This document shows, piece by piece, positions 1-10,007 of a DNA stretch of 64,000 nucleotides. A model generated the notes under the pieces. The model made no database searches, had not been told where the DNA came from, and saw only the letters and a program-made list of their open reading frames with translations. How positions within the stretch are numbered: the stretch's first letter is position 1; the number at the start of each line of letters is the position of its first letter. The stretch lies in NCBI RefSeq assembly GCF_004027225.2, contig NC_044278.2, positions 2,914,001-2,978,000 of the forward strand, given 5' to 3'. A program made the position numbers and the translations under genes. Source of the stretch: Strigops habroptila. Taxonomy: Eukaryota > Chordata > Aves > Psittaciformes > Psittacidae.

Positions 1-3000
1 CTTAGAAACACCCTGTGTAATATTTGGTGACCTCTTGCATTTCGGCTATGAAGCACGGACAATGGGGCCTCCACAGTGTGCTAGATCCACAGAAAGGAGA
101 TGCAGGGACATGACAGTTCTTTAGAGACCAGTTAGGAAAGAAAGTTTTTGAGGGCTGAAGCTCTGATATTTGTGTCCACGCCGCTATCTCATCCCGGTGT
201 GCCTGTGTGGGAGCCCAGTGTGGGAAGGTATGTTTGTCAGGGCGGCGGATGAGCAAAGGGTGGAGGGAACTGTGGGTCCCCACAAAACAGACCAAAATTC
301 TGTACTTTGTTAAGGCATGGATTGAGGGTTTAGTAGAGCTCACCTGCCAGTACCTGGGATTGTTCTGTCCACCTCTCAGGCTGCTGCTATCCACAGAATT
401 TCCCAGAATTCATACTATTAACCAGCAGCTGTTCCCATGTTGGGCTTTTGAACCCTGAAAATGAGGGCTCAACCCTTCCTGTTCCCACTCAAGCAACTCA
501 ATTCTCAACTGAAAAAAAACAGGGGGATAAAGTAACCACAGAAAAAAAACCATTTGCATTTCAAAGATCAATCAACTCGAAAAGCCAACATCCTGTTTTG
601 GGCTGGGTTTGAACATCAGTTCCTCCAACAATGGCAAGCTGACAGGAAGTGAACGTGAGCAGTGTTTTCTAGGGGAAACTCGCCGTTCGAACCCACCTTT
701 CTGCTGTGTTCTGAAGCATCTGCTCCCACCGACACTGCCCTTGCCCCTCAGCATTAAACTCACACTGTGGACATTAAGCCTCACCCTCCCTCTTCAGGGA
801 GTTATCAGCAGGAAATGAAGTCAGTTGGAACGCTTTGTACCATCGACATTTCTTGCTCTAACTCTGCAGCTGCAGCGACGCATGCCTGGGAGCACACACG
901 CACACACACACGCTCACGTGCCAGGCACTGTGCACTCCTGGGAATGGTGTGAATGGGAAAGCCCCGTTAGCAAAGAGGCTTGAATTAAATGAAAGGACGT
1001 GGCTGTAAGTGATTCTTGCTAATCTGTGCTGGACAAGGAGGGTGAGACTGCGTGTGTTGTGTGGTAGCCACATAAAAAAGTAAGCGATACAGACTAACTG
1101 AAAGATTGAATCATTTCACGTGTTCCTGACTGTCGGCCTGCGCCTGCCTGCTAACAGCATGGTTCAGACTAAGCAGGCTTCTTAACTCTCAGGCTCTGGG
1201 CAAAAGCCTGTCCCTAAGCAGAGTGAAGTTAGGAAAATGCGGGACTGTACAGGGACCATTTCACTTGCCATGCTCTGCTTGTGATAACGAGCCCACGCTG
1301 AGGTGGACCACCCCAACTCATATGAGGCCACTTGGGGCTGGTGGGTGGTGTACAGGTGGACAGCGCCATCTCTTGCAGCACCTGAATTTCTTTGGAGAGC
1401 TCTTCTTTCATTGCTGATCGCCTGACTTCAGAGAACATACTCAGCTGGGGCATTAAGAGGCAACAGCTGCATCCCATTATACTAATATAGTGATGGGACA
1501 AATATTATCAGCATCAGCCACTGACAGCTTGCTTTTAGACTGAATGACTCCTCTACTAGTTATTGGTTTTACAACTCAACAAGGCTTAATATAAACAAAC
1601 AAAAAGTTACAGCCAGAACATGGGTGCTGACACGATTCCAGGTATCTGTGCTGGATACAAGCACGGGTTTGATTATGTTGTTCTCAGGCCAGTCCTGCTG
1701 CCAATCTCAACATCCTAGTGTCACAGCTGGCCCTCACAACAGCTTCCTCCCCACGCAGCCCAACCTCCGACTGAACAGCAAGAATTTCAGACTGAACATG
1801 GAATAACTCCTCTGGTCCCTAACAGGTTATGCACAGAGGAAGCTTGCCTTGCCACTGCCTGTGTGGTGGCTGTTAAAAACATAAAAGGACTTTCAGCTGA
1901 GTATCAGGCCAGTGCTATATTCATTTTACCTATCTTCAAAAAATACACTTATGAAAGGATCAGAAGCTAAATTCCCAACCATGTTAATTCAGGAACTTTG
2001 AGGGCAAGAACAAATAGATGCATTACACACAGGCACACACCACCTTTCTGTGTTCAGCAAAGACCTGTGTCGTGTGCCATTTCCTAATAGCAGTAGCACT
2101 GCATCGTTCCACAGGGCTGCTATCTCCTCAGGAGGATATCTAACCAACATTTTTAGAAACAATTTGCATGGTGGGTTTCATATGGCACGGAGTGTTGGCA
2201 CTTCAAAGCACCGAGGACTTCAGCTTTTGCCAGAGCTGACTCACAGGTCAGTCCCTTATGTCAAACGCAGCGGCAAGTGACTTTAATCACTCTGGCTGTC
2301 ACTGGGGTGCAGAGAGCTGGCCCGGCTCAGAAATCAAGCACTACACACAGTGAGGCTGCACAGCCTGCAAGTGCTATCTGGACAAAGAAAGGGTTCTGTT
2401 CACGGACAGACTGCATGATCTAGACAGGAAGCCTGGCCCAGCGCACAGCGAGACTGTGTGTCTGAAGGAAAGCCTTGCCCAGCCCATCCAACAACCATGC
2501 TATCTAAACAGAGAGCTGACTCAAGGCAAAAGCAGCTATGAGGAGGGCAGACAGAGCATGACGACACATAGACAGGATGGTGATCTTGCTTGCTTTCTGG
2601 CTGAAATACACCTTCTCCAGCAGCACAGCCCCGAGATTCGGCCTGAGGCCCATCACATATAAACCACACTGAAATTAAGATGGTTCCATGAACTGGCCAG
2701 CCCCTGGAGGGAGTTAACTGGCTTTATCTACAGTGAGATATTACTGTCTATTTACTAGGGGGTTTTATGCACATAAGCACAAGTCAAAAAGGAGAACTAG
2801 TGGCTAGCAATACTTTCTTGACCTTGTTATGCAAGGACGCTGGAAGCCCCCAGACATATTGCACCACAACAGAGAGAATCCTTCTCCTTTCTCTGAGATC
2901 TAGCTGAGGAAGTGAGAGCCTGGAGATTTCAGAGCAAGCTGAAAGAGTTAAAGACCTTATCCCTCACCAACTCAGGGTCACTCCATGATACCCATCCAAG

Positions 3001-5029
3001 AAAGGCGCGACCAAAACAAGCCCCCTTCGTTCTGTGTGGTGCACAAGATGGCCTATATGCTGCTGTGCAGTGCCCACTACAGAGGCTACCCAGCCTTATA
3101 AATCCTGTTCTCCATAGTGGAAAGCCAGTGCTATTTGTTCCATAAATCCTGTTGAGAGATGAATTCCCACCAGGCTCATCATCCCAAATCCTGCAGGTCA
3201 CTGAGGCTGGGCAGCAGCACCCCTTGGAGGGATAGCTGTGCACCTACCACAAGGCTGGAAAGGCAGGAGAGGAAAGGGCAGGCTTTGTTTGGACAGGTTG
3301 TTTTCTCTTGGGCCCTGAGATGCCGCTGTACGGTCCCAGCAATGGCGGGGGGATGATCTTCCACGCTCTCTAAGAGGCTCACTTTTGACTCTGCTGCCGC
3401 AGGGGCTGTACAGCTCCGGTAAGGCGCACCCTTCCTGGAGAACAGCCACGAGCACAAACACATACATCTAAATTCCATAACGTAAAAGCTTTCCAGAAAA
3501 GAAAACAAAAAGTTGCCAGCTCTGCTTCCCACATCCCCTTTATCTTCTTTTCTGCCTCTCCTTCTTTTATTCCCTGCGGCACATGTTACTTCCACATACT
3601 CTCCATGGTAACCCTTCTTTCCTGTGCTGACCCAACTAAACACCTCCAGTCTGCTCCCTGTCACACTCTCCAGCTCCCCAGTAAGATCATTCACAAACTC
3701 ACCCCCCCACACACTTGTCCCTTTCACCGCATCAGGTAAGCACACCCCCCACAACAGGCTCTCAGAGGGCAGGACTGGTCGGAAGTGGAGAGAAACAAGC
3801 AGTTTCTGTGTACGCACACACGTTGGTGGGGAGAGAAAAGAGGAAGCTGTGTCTCTGTTTTGGCTAGAAATATCTCTAACGAAAAGGGTTTGTTGCGTTT
3901 TGTCTTCCTCACCCCCTTCTCTTCCCCAAGCCATTCCCTCTAGACCATTTTCATCCCTTTCTTCCATAATCTTTGCACTCCTTTAGAATGGCTCCTGTCT
4001 TTGTCCCTTCAATATGTTCCACTCCTGCCCCTCATCTAAATATGCTGTTTAATACTACATACCTGAAGGCAACCTTTTGTGCAGTCTGTTCTCTAGTAAT
4101 TCCTTTTCTTGCTGTTTTTCTCCTTAGCAGTCTGCCCTGAAATATCACTTGTGTACCACAAATAAGGCTGCCTGTATTGCCTTAGTTGCTGGAGCAGTTG
4201 CTGCTCACAAGGTCAGCGGTTGCACATCAGGGGTTCATCACCCTTTGCTTTTCAGGTTTAAGAAAATACAGTTTTTTCCTGTGCATCACCAGCAGAACAC
4301 GGCAGTGGAAGGCTCTGTGTCCCCCACAGGGACAGCAGGGGTCTCTGCCCATGCTCTGCAGGCCAAGGGAATACTGGAGGACAAACTATTTTGTTCTGCC
4401 TGTACACAACAGGACAGCACATACATGGCAGGGGATGGACGTGTGGTGTGTTTTCCTTCCTGAATTCAGCCCAAAGGAAAGATTCCTCTGGTGGGCTGTA
4501 AGCTGTGGGTGCTGTGTGGCACCTGGGGGCAGATGGCACTCACATGATAAGTTAATTTGGGTTTCTCTGAGCTACACTGGTATTACATATGTAGTGTAGA
4601 TGTATTTGGTGAGATCAAAGCGGAAAAAAGGAAACCCACCATCTTTCAGGAAAAGCTGAATCAAGTCTCAGCATTACCCCAGTTAAAAGCATTTCTTTAT
4701 GTGAATCTTCACCAGGTGACTGAGCAAAAGGTGGTAGATAAAATAATAAAATATATTCTTTGTATTTATTTCCCTAAGCAATGCACTGAAGGCCAGGAGG
4801 TTGTTCTAGCAGAACTAAGTCTTGCAGAAGAGATGGCTTTGACACATCCTGCACTTTGCAACTGGCAACACCTGAGCCGTGTCCAGCGGGAAACGATCCC
4901 GCGAGCTTTTATGTCCCAAACCAGCTCCATCCGGACCCTGCTTGATCGGTAAAGGACGACACTCGCCTCGAGGAAGGCTGAGCCACAGGCGCTTGTGGTG
5001 ACACAGAACCAGCCTCTGAGACTGACTTA
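1..5029. other. Gene-free flank upstream of CREG1
   Basis: I found no exon here that I can support. Open frames are short or unlike any family I know, and none sits between convincing splice signals. The longest, 262 codons on the minus strand at 3179-3967, is low-complexity in places and matches nothing recognised. By synteny with mammals the next gene on this side should be RCSD1 in divergent orientation; I looked for its N-terminal RCSD-type coding segment on the minus strand and did not see it. The stretch is probably intergenic DNA, with a CA-rich microsatellite near 900 and scattered short motifs. Confidence 0.6.
893..912. repeat. Short CA/CG dinucleotide microsatellite
   Basis: The tract is an interrupted CA repeat with CG interruptions (cacacacgcacacacacacg). 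Alternating purine-pyrimidine of this kind is a common short microsatellite. No function is implied. Confidence 0.75.
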
Positions 5030-5218
5030 GTGCCAAGGGCGGCGCGCCCGATGGTTCCATAGCCCGGCCAGACCAACGGGGGGCGATGCCAGGGAGCAGC
5101 CGCTGCTGGGCACCGCGCTGCCACCATGGCCCACATCGGCTGGGTCACGCACACCCTGCGACACAGGCGGGCTCCGAGCGAGTGGGTGCCGGCGGGCGGG
5201 CACAGCCACCCCGCGGCA

Positions 5219-5276
5219 CCGGGACCGGGACCGGCACCGGGACCGGGACCGGGACCGGGACCGGGACCGGGACCGG
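5219..5276 (+). repeat. GGGACC hexanucleotide array (G-quadruplex-capable)
   Basis: Nine consecutive hexamer units of the type GGGACC are present, interrupted once by GGCACC. Six uninterrupted GGG runs separated by 3-nt ACC loops follow the interruption, satisfying the canonical G3N1-7 quadruplex pattern on the + strand. The array lies about 450 bp upstream of the CREG1 start codon inside the CpG island, so it is probably promoter rather than transcribed UTR, although the start site is not known. Hexamer arrays of this sort are usually length-polymorphic. Confidence 0.9.
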
Positions 5277-5364
5277 CTCTCCCCGCCCGGCGCCGACCGC
5301 GTCCCCCCAGCGCCCCCCTCAGCCCACCGGCCGTCCGCATCGGCCACACGCGCCGCGGAACATG

Positions 5365-5630
5365 ATTGGCGGAGACCTGCGAAGAGGCCTTTCATTGGCT
5401 GCTGGGCTGCCACTGGCTCCGCCCTTTCCCCTCCCTCCGGCGAGGCGGCGCTGTCCGAGCTGTTTACAACCGAGTGCGGCTGCGGGGATTGTCCCGCCCC
5501 CCCGCAGCTCTCATTGGCTGACACGGGCGAGTCCATTGGCTGACAGCCAACAGGCTGATCTCCCACTCGCACGGCTGTCCCCTGCGCGCCGTCATTGGTG
5601 CAGGCGGGCGGGAGGGTTTGTTCCGATTGG
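5365..5630 (-). promoter_or_regulatory. Cluster of six inverted CCAAT (ATTGG) boxes, likely NF-Y sites
   Basis: ATTGG occurs on the + strand at 5365, 5394, 5513, 5535, 5594 and 5626, and all six are in the same orientation (CCAAT on the minus strand). Several have the extended form ATTGGC or ATTGGCTG. The copy at 5535 lies in a 15-nt near-palindrome (TTGGCTGACAGCCAA, 5536-5550). CCAAT boxes bound by NF-Y typically sit 60-120 bp upstream of start sites in TATA-less promoters; the last two are 133 and 101 bp upstream of the CREG1 ATG, so transcription probably begins between about 5650 and 5720. The function is inferred from motifs only. Confidence 0.7.
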
Positions 5631-5726
5631 CGGAGTGCCGAGGGGCCCGCCCCCCGCGCGGGGCAGGGCGGAGGGGCGGTGTGTGGCCGCGCAGGGCAGT
5701 GGGTGGCGGCGGGCGGTCGGAGCGGG

Positions 5727-6008
5727 ATGGAGGAGCGGTGGTTCCCCGGCGCTGTGGCGTTGCTGCTCCTGCTGCTGGCGGCCGGCGGGGCCATCCCGCC
5801 GCCGGAGGATGCGGCGCGCATGGCGCGCTTCGTGCTGCACAACTGCGACTGGGGCGCGCTGGCCACGCTCTCCGCGCAGGAGGGGCTGCGCGGCCACCCC
5901 TTCGCCAACATCTTCTCCCTGAGCGACGGGCCCCCCGGGCCGCTCAGCGGCAGCGGCGTCCCCTACCTCTACCTGACCGACATGGAGATCTCCGTGCAGG
6001 ACCTGGAG
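5727..6008 (+). CDS. CREG1: CREG1 exon 1 (residues 1-94): signal peptide and start of CREG domain
   Basis: This exon encodes the N-terminus of CREG1 (cellular repressor of E1A-stimulated genes 1), a secreted and endolysosomal glycoprotein with an FMN-binding split-barrel fold that appears not to use flavin. The ATG at 5727 has a strong context (G at -3 and +4). Residues about 6-22 form a Leu/Ala-rich signal peptide core, followed by PPPEDAARMARF. The segment DWGALATLSAQ...GHPFANIFSLSDGP closely parallels mammalian CREG1 (DWGALATIS...GRPFADVLSLSDGP), and GSGVPYLYLT matches the next barrel strand. The exon is 94 whole codons and ends at a consensus donor (GAG|gtaagc), phase 0. The N-terminus appears shorter than the human one, consistent with a total of 195 residues against about 220. 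No ATG lies upstream in this frame after the previous stop. Confidence 0.96.
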
Positions 6009-6320
6009 GTAAGCGGGAGCGTCCCTGCAGAATCGGGTCTGACCTAGTGTGTGCAGGCCCCAGGTGTAAATAGTGACCCCAGTAAAGGAGACTTAAAGCC
6101 GACAAGCGTGCAGGTTGCAGATGCAGTGTAGCAAATGGTGGTTGGAATTTCTTTTTAGGAGTCAGGGTTTACGCCAGCGTTTCCCGAAGGCAATGTGATG
6201 GTGCTGCTGGCTGCCCGTTCCATGGATGTCACCTCATTTTTGAGCCCTGGGGGCAATTATTAGCCCTACAGCATCTGAACATGGGCGGTGCTGCCTGTGT
6301 TGACGCTCAGTAGTCATAAA

Positions 6321-6580
6321 ATCATCATAGAAACATAAAATGGTTTGGGTTGGAAGGGACCTTAAAAGCTCGTCCAGCTCCAACCCCGTGCCACGGGCAG
6401 GGACACCTTCCACTAGAGCAGGTTGCTCCAAGCCCCTGTGTCCAACCTGGCCTTGAACACTGCCAGGGATGGGGCAGCCACAGCTTCTCTGGGCACCCTG
6501 TGCCAGCGCCTCAGCACCCTCACAGGGAAGAGCTTCTGCCTAATGTCCAATTGAAATGTCCCCTCTGTCAGTTTAGAGGA
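6321..6580 (-). mobile_element. CR1 LINE 3' fragment, 5'-truncated
   Basis: Read on the minus strand, this is the 3' end of a chicken repeat 1 retrotransposon. On the + strand it begins with atcatcatagaaacataaaa and ggtttgggttggaagggacc, the reverse complement of the CR1 terminus, and continues through the characteristic block running past gcaggttgctccaagcccc and ccagggatggggcagccaca to cagtttagagg at about 6580. Only about 260 bp remain, so it is a dead-on-arrival copy with no coding capacity. It lies inside CREG1 intron 1, antisense to the gene. Confidence 0.95.
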
Positions 6581-7597
6581 AGGGACTGAAGTTTCCAGGA
6601 CCACTGAGCAGTGGAATGAGGGGCCACAGAGTATTTAAACGGAGAATGTCACAAAAAATATCAAAACAACTTGAAGTTGGCAGTGTGGGACTTGAGTGAA
6701 GAGGGCTCCTATACGGGCTATTGAAGGAATAGTAATTAGGTCTCTGGAGCAGATTACAAAGGCAAGCGCATGGTGGGAGGTGTGCTGAGGCTCTGAGTGT
6801 AATTTGCCTTATGTCAGATCTGTCACTTGGCTGAAGGTGAGAGAGTTGGCTGCAGAGTTAGGGAAATAGCGATTGTGTGTGTCCTTTGGTGGATTTTTTG
6901 TTTTATTGTTGTTCCAGTAACTATTACAGCGTTAGTGAAATAAGCAAACACAAAAATAATGGAAAATTTTCAAACTTTGTTTTACTGTAAACCTTGTTGC
7001 CTCTTCACTGTCAGGTTTTAGTTTGTTACATTAAAATAGTTTAATTATGCATCTAAGTGCTGTAGAAAGCCTAACTTATCTTGTGTGTGTGTTCTTCTCT
7101 ATCCCAGAATAACATAAAAATCACGGTATAAACTACTAACGAACATTTTCCTGTGGAAGGCTCTTCAACAGGCCCTTGTTCTGCTGTTAGAGGGCAGAAA
7201 CACTTGATTGTGACAGTCACGTGTGAGGGAGATGGTGCTGAATAATCATGAGTCAGCTGTTTTGTAGTTAAGCAACTTCCTATCTGTCAGCCGGTTGCTC
7301 CCGTGCCATCGGTTCAGCGGTGCTCTGCCTAGTGCTCAAGTGACTTTTTGGATGGTGTGGGGTTTTTTTGAGATGAGCTTTTTTAAGGAAACCTCTCAAA
7401 GCACATGCACTTTCTTTGCTGGGAAATTTGTATATGACATTCTGCAGTAGGCAGTTCTGTTTTGCACGACTACTTGTCAAGCTGTGTTCACCAAATCAGT
7501 TTTCCTAGATCAATCAGGTACAGATTATTTAATTCTTCAAATCAGGTATCTTAAATACCCAGGATTTTTTAAACCTACCTTTAACAGTTCACTTTAA

Positions 7598-7652
7598 ACT
7601 TCAAAAGAACTTCAAAAGAACTTCAAAAGAGCTTCAAAAGAGCTTCAAAAGG
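7598..7652 (+). repeat. 11-bp tandem repeat, five copies
   Basis: Five head-to-tail copies of an 11-mer are present: three of acttcaaaaga, then gcttcaaaaga and gcttcaaaagg. It is a small minisatellite in CREG1 intron 1. The lack of divergence among the first three copies suggests recent slippage or expansion, so the copy number may vary between individuals. Confidence 0.9.
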
Positions 7653-7834
7653 CAGCAGAGAGGCTTGTTTTGATAGGGGTGTTTGTATGTTTGTTTTTGT
7701 TTTAACTAATTTTATCAACAGTTGTGAAACTCAGTTACCTTTTTAGTACCCCTTTATCCTTCTACTAGGATTATCTTGATGAAGTTCACTGTATGTGCTT
7801 GTGTTCTGTGCTGTGTGTATGTAAATTGGAATAT

Positions 7835-8005
7835 ATCATAGAATCCCAGACTCGTTCGGGTTGGAAGGGACCTTAAAGCCCAGCCAGTTCCAACCCCCTG
7901 CCACAGGCAGGGACATCTTCCACTAGAGCAGGTTGCTCCAAGCCCCTGTGTCCAACCTGGCCTTGAACACTGCCAGGGATGGGGCAGCCACAGCTTCTCT
8001 GGGCA
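7835..8005 (-). mobile_element. Second CR1 LINE 3' fragment in CREG1 intron 1
   Basis: The + strand starts at atcatagaatccca with ggttggaagggacc, then follows nearly base for base the same sequence as the 6321-6580 copy, up to cttctctgggca where the similarity stops. It is therefore a member of the same CR1 subfamily in the same orientation, but truncated about 90 bp earlier at its 5' end. It is non-coding. Confidence 0.95.
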
Positions 8006-8308
8006 ATGTCATCATTTGAATGTGAAATATCTAGACTGTATATTGAATTCAGAGTTTTAAGGAGTGCTGTTTTGTGAGGTTTGTATTTTATACTAACAAA
8101 CTTAAGCACACTTCTAAACTGGGCTTTCTTTCACATTCGAAGCTCAGCTAAGTAAGGCCTTCATATGTAGTGAGGAAAAGATGACAACAGCTTTGTTCTT
8201 TTTACCAGTAATATTGAACTTAATAAAGTACAAAATGCTGAAAATATGATGGTTATGACATTTTTCTTGCAAAAGTATGTAAACCTTATTTTACTGCTTG
8301 CATTTCAG

Positions 8309-8428
8309 ATCAATTCAAATGCCTCCTTAACTGTGTCTTTGGCACAGACTCCTTACTGCAAGAAGCACAGATATGATCCCCAGAATCCCCTCTGTGCCCA
8401 CATCATCTTCAGTGGGAATGTCATAAAG
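8309..8428 (+). CDS. CREG1: CREG1 exon 2 (residues 95-134)
   Basis: Forty whole codons are flanked by catttcag|AT and AAG|gtaagt. The peptide (TVSLAQTPYCKKHRYDPQNP, then LCAHIIFSGNVIK) is a clear match to mammalian CREG1 (TLAQTNFCKKHGFDPQSPLCVHIMLSGTVTK), including both cysteines of the CREG core. It begins INSNASLT, so Asn98 forms an N-glycosylation sequon (NAS); the human sequence here reads ENPYATLT, without that sequon. Phase 0 at both ends agrees with exons 1 and 3. Confidence 0.97.
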
Positions 8429-9276
8429 GTAAGTAGCTGAAAGTTGACACTGGATAACATTATGTGCAAGAAATAGTATTGTTTAGTGGATGGAGAAGAG
8501 AAAGGTTGGAATTTCTGTGTGAAAATATATGAAGAGATGTTACGTGCCACGATACCGGAAGGCTACTCATAGTTGGTGTGAGGAAAATGAAGTTACCACT
8601 TGATATTTGCAGGAGCTCTGGTGTTTTCACACCTCAGATATTTGTACCTTACACTCCAGTAATCCTTTAATTGCTTTCATGAGTTCCTCATCAATAACAG
8701 GGATGTTTATTTCAATTAGTTCCTGTTGTAGCATACCCAGAGCTCTAAGTTGTTGATTTATTTAACCCTTTAAACATTCGCGCATTGTATATTAAGTGCC
8801 ACCACACAATTCAGCTGCCCTTCTCTGTGGATTCTGTTGTATCACCCTATTTGTGTTGCGTGTATGCATGTGTTTGCACATGTCTGAACATGGTTGGGTC
8901 TGTGTGTGTCTGAGCAGGTGCGTAGCAGGTAAAATTACACCCAAAACATTGCACTGTAATAATTCAGCAAGTATCCACACTTCTCTGTTTTGTGATTTGT
9001 TGAAAGATTTATTCTTATGTTGATGAAGTACTGCCTTGCTCATGCTTACTTTAAAAGCACCCTTTTGATTTAATATTAAAACCTTGGAGTTTTTGTCTGT
9101 GTCATACAGTTGTGTGCCCCACTGAATATGAAAGGACTCTGCCACAGTAGTGGATCCTTTGGGACAAGACATGGCTGAACTGAAAAGAGCACCTTACAGT
9201 CAGCAGTGGTTTCTTAGCTAAAATTTGTCTTCACATGACTGTATCTTACTGTAATATTTTGCTGGTTATCTTTTAG
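8429..9276 (+). other. CREG1: CREG1 intron 2
   Basis: An 848-bp GT-AG intron (gtaagtag to ttatcttttag). It has a mildly TG-rich patch near 8850-8920. I see no repeat or exon in it. Confidence 0.9.
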
Positions 9277-9462
9277 GTGAATGATTCAGAAGCGGGCTTA
9301 GCAAAAAAAGCATTATTCAGTCGCCACCCTGAGATGGAAAGTTGGCCTAAGGATCACAATTGGTTCTTTGCCAAATTCAACATCACCCATATTTGGGTCC
9401 TGGACTACTTTGGTGGATTGAAAATTGTGACACCAGAAGAATACTACAATGTCAAGCCTTAG
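9277..9462 (+). CDS. CREG1: CREG1 exon 3 (residues 135-195 and most of the stop codon)
   Basis: This exon encodes the C-terminal part of the CREG domain. The strings HNWFFAKFNITHIWVLDYFG and KIVTPEEYYNV are nearly identical to mammalian CREG1. N-glycosylation sequons are at Asn136 (NDS) and Asn169 (NIT), both at conserved positions. The frame ends at TAG 9460-9462, giving a 195-residue protein ending in NVKP. A consensus donor gtaagt begins at 9462, the G of that TAG, so the true exon probably ends at 9461 and the stop is completed by the first base of exon 4 (also G, 10008). The stop is TAG whether or not the intron is removed. The human ending NVTVQ carries a third sequon that is absent here. 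Confidence 0.96.
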   Translation: MNDSEAGLAKKALFSRHPEMESWPKDHNWFFAKFNITHIWVLDYFGGLKIVTPEEYYNVKP

Positions 9463-10007
9463 TAAGTACTGAGGTTTCACATACTAAATCTCATCATATT
9501 TGGAACCCGTAGAACTTCTGCATATTAAGTTTGTATTGCGTGTCTCTGTTTTTTATACACATTCATGTATTTTCCCTAACTAGTCTACTGGATGCAGTGC
9601 CTGAAATTGTAAGATACGTTTGAATAAGGGATCAACCTACTTAAAAATATCAAGTATAGTATCTAAAGAACTATCTGTGGCTAACTTCACTTGTACCTTG
9701 GCTTAAAAAATAGAGTTTCTTGGGAGGAAGGACTCTATAGAGTGGGCGCAGTCATTGTCCCCTTTTTGAGTTAATTGCAAGACAGATGATGTTTTGGTAA
9801 AAGTAGTGAGATATGATGCTGTATTAATGGGATTGCAGCAATGTTGCTTAATGCTTTTTAAAAAATGCTTTTGAGTCTATCATTACGATGTTCAGGTATA
9901 GAGAAATGGTGTTTTATTGTCTACATAAAAATAAGTCTGGAAAACTTTCAAATACATTTTAGCACAGTCAAGACTTACACATTTGATTTCACTCTTACTC
10001 CTTGTAG
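9462..10007 (+). other. CREG1: CREG1 intron 3, interrupting the stop codon
   Basis: Inferred from a strong donor (TTA|gtaagtac, 9462) and a strong acceptor (actcttactccttgtag, ending at 10007). Human CREG1 also has four exons, as I recall. No transcript evidence is available here, so the intron is a prediction. It holds no repeats that I recognise. Confidence 0.7.

Larger units (their letters stand above)
5030..6010. promoter_or_regulatory. CpG island covering the CREG1 promoter and exon 1
   Basis: The base composition changes abruptly from AT-rich flank to very GC-rich, CpG-dense sequence at about 5030 (ggcgcgccc) and reverts just after the exon 1 donor at 6009. The island contains GC boxes (for example ccgcccc and ggggcgg), six ATTGG boxes and a GGGACC hexamer array, and no TATA box near the coding start. 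This is the usual architecture of a housekeeping-type, TATA-less promoter with dispersed start sites. The boundaries are judged by eye. No divergent gene was recognised on its left side. Confidence 0.85.
6009..8308 (+). other. CREG1: CREG1 intron 1
   Basis: A GT-AG intron of 2.3 kb (gtaagc at 6009, catttcag ending at 8308). It holds two CR1 fragments on the minus strand and an 11-bp minisatellite. An E-box GTCACGTG at 7216-7223 resembles the CLEAR element of lysosomal genes. Otherwise I see nothing coding in it. Confidence 0.9.

Noticed and set aside
1363-1376. CTCF-like AGATGGCGC on the minus strand
   Set aside because: Only the core matches (about 11/14) and the 5' half of the motif is wrong; not strong enough to list.
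3179-3967. 262-codon minus-strand open frame
   Set aside because: No recognisable domain, several overlapping frames of similar length, composition that looks non-coding, and no splice or promoter context. Treated as chance.
5027-5911. 294-codon minus-strand frame with an Arg-Ser repeat, and plus-strand frames with Gly-Thr or Gly-Pro repeats
   Set aside because: These are the six-frame translations of the GGGACC array and the GC-rich antisense of CREG1 exon 1. Stop codons are rare in GC-rich DNA, so long frames are expected without coding function.
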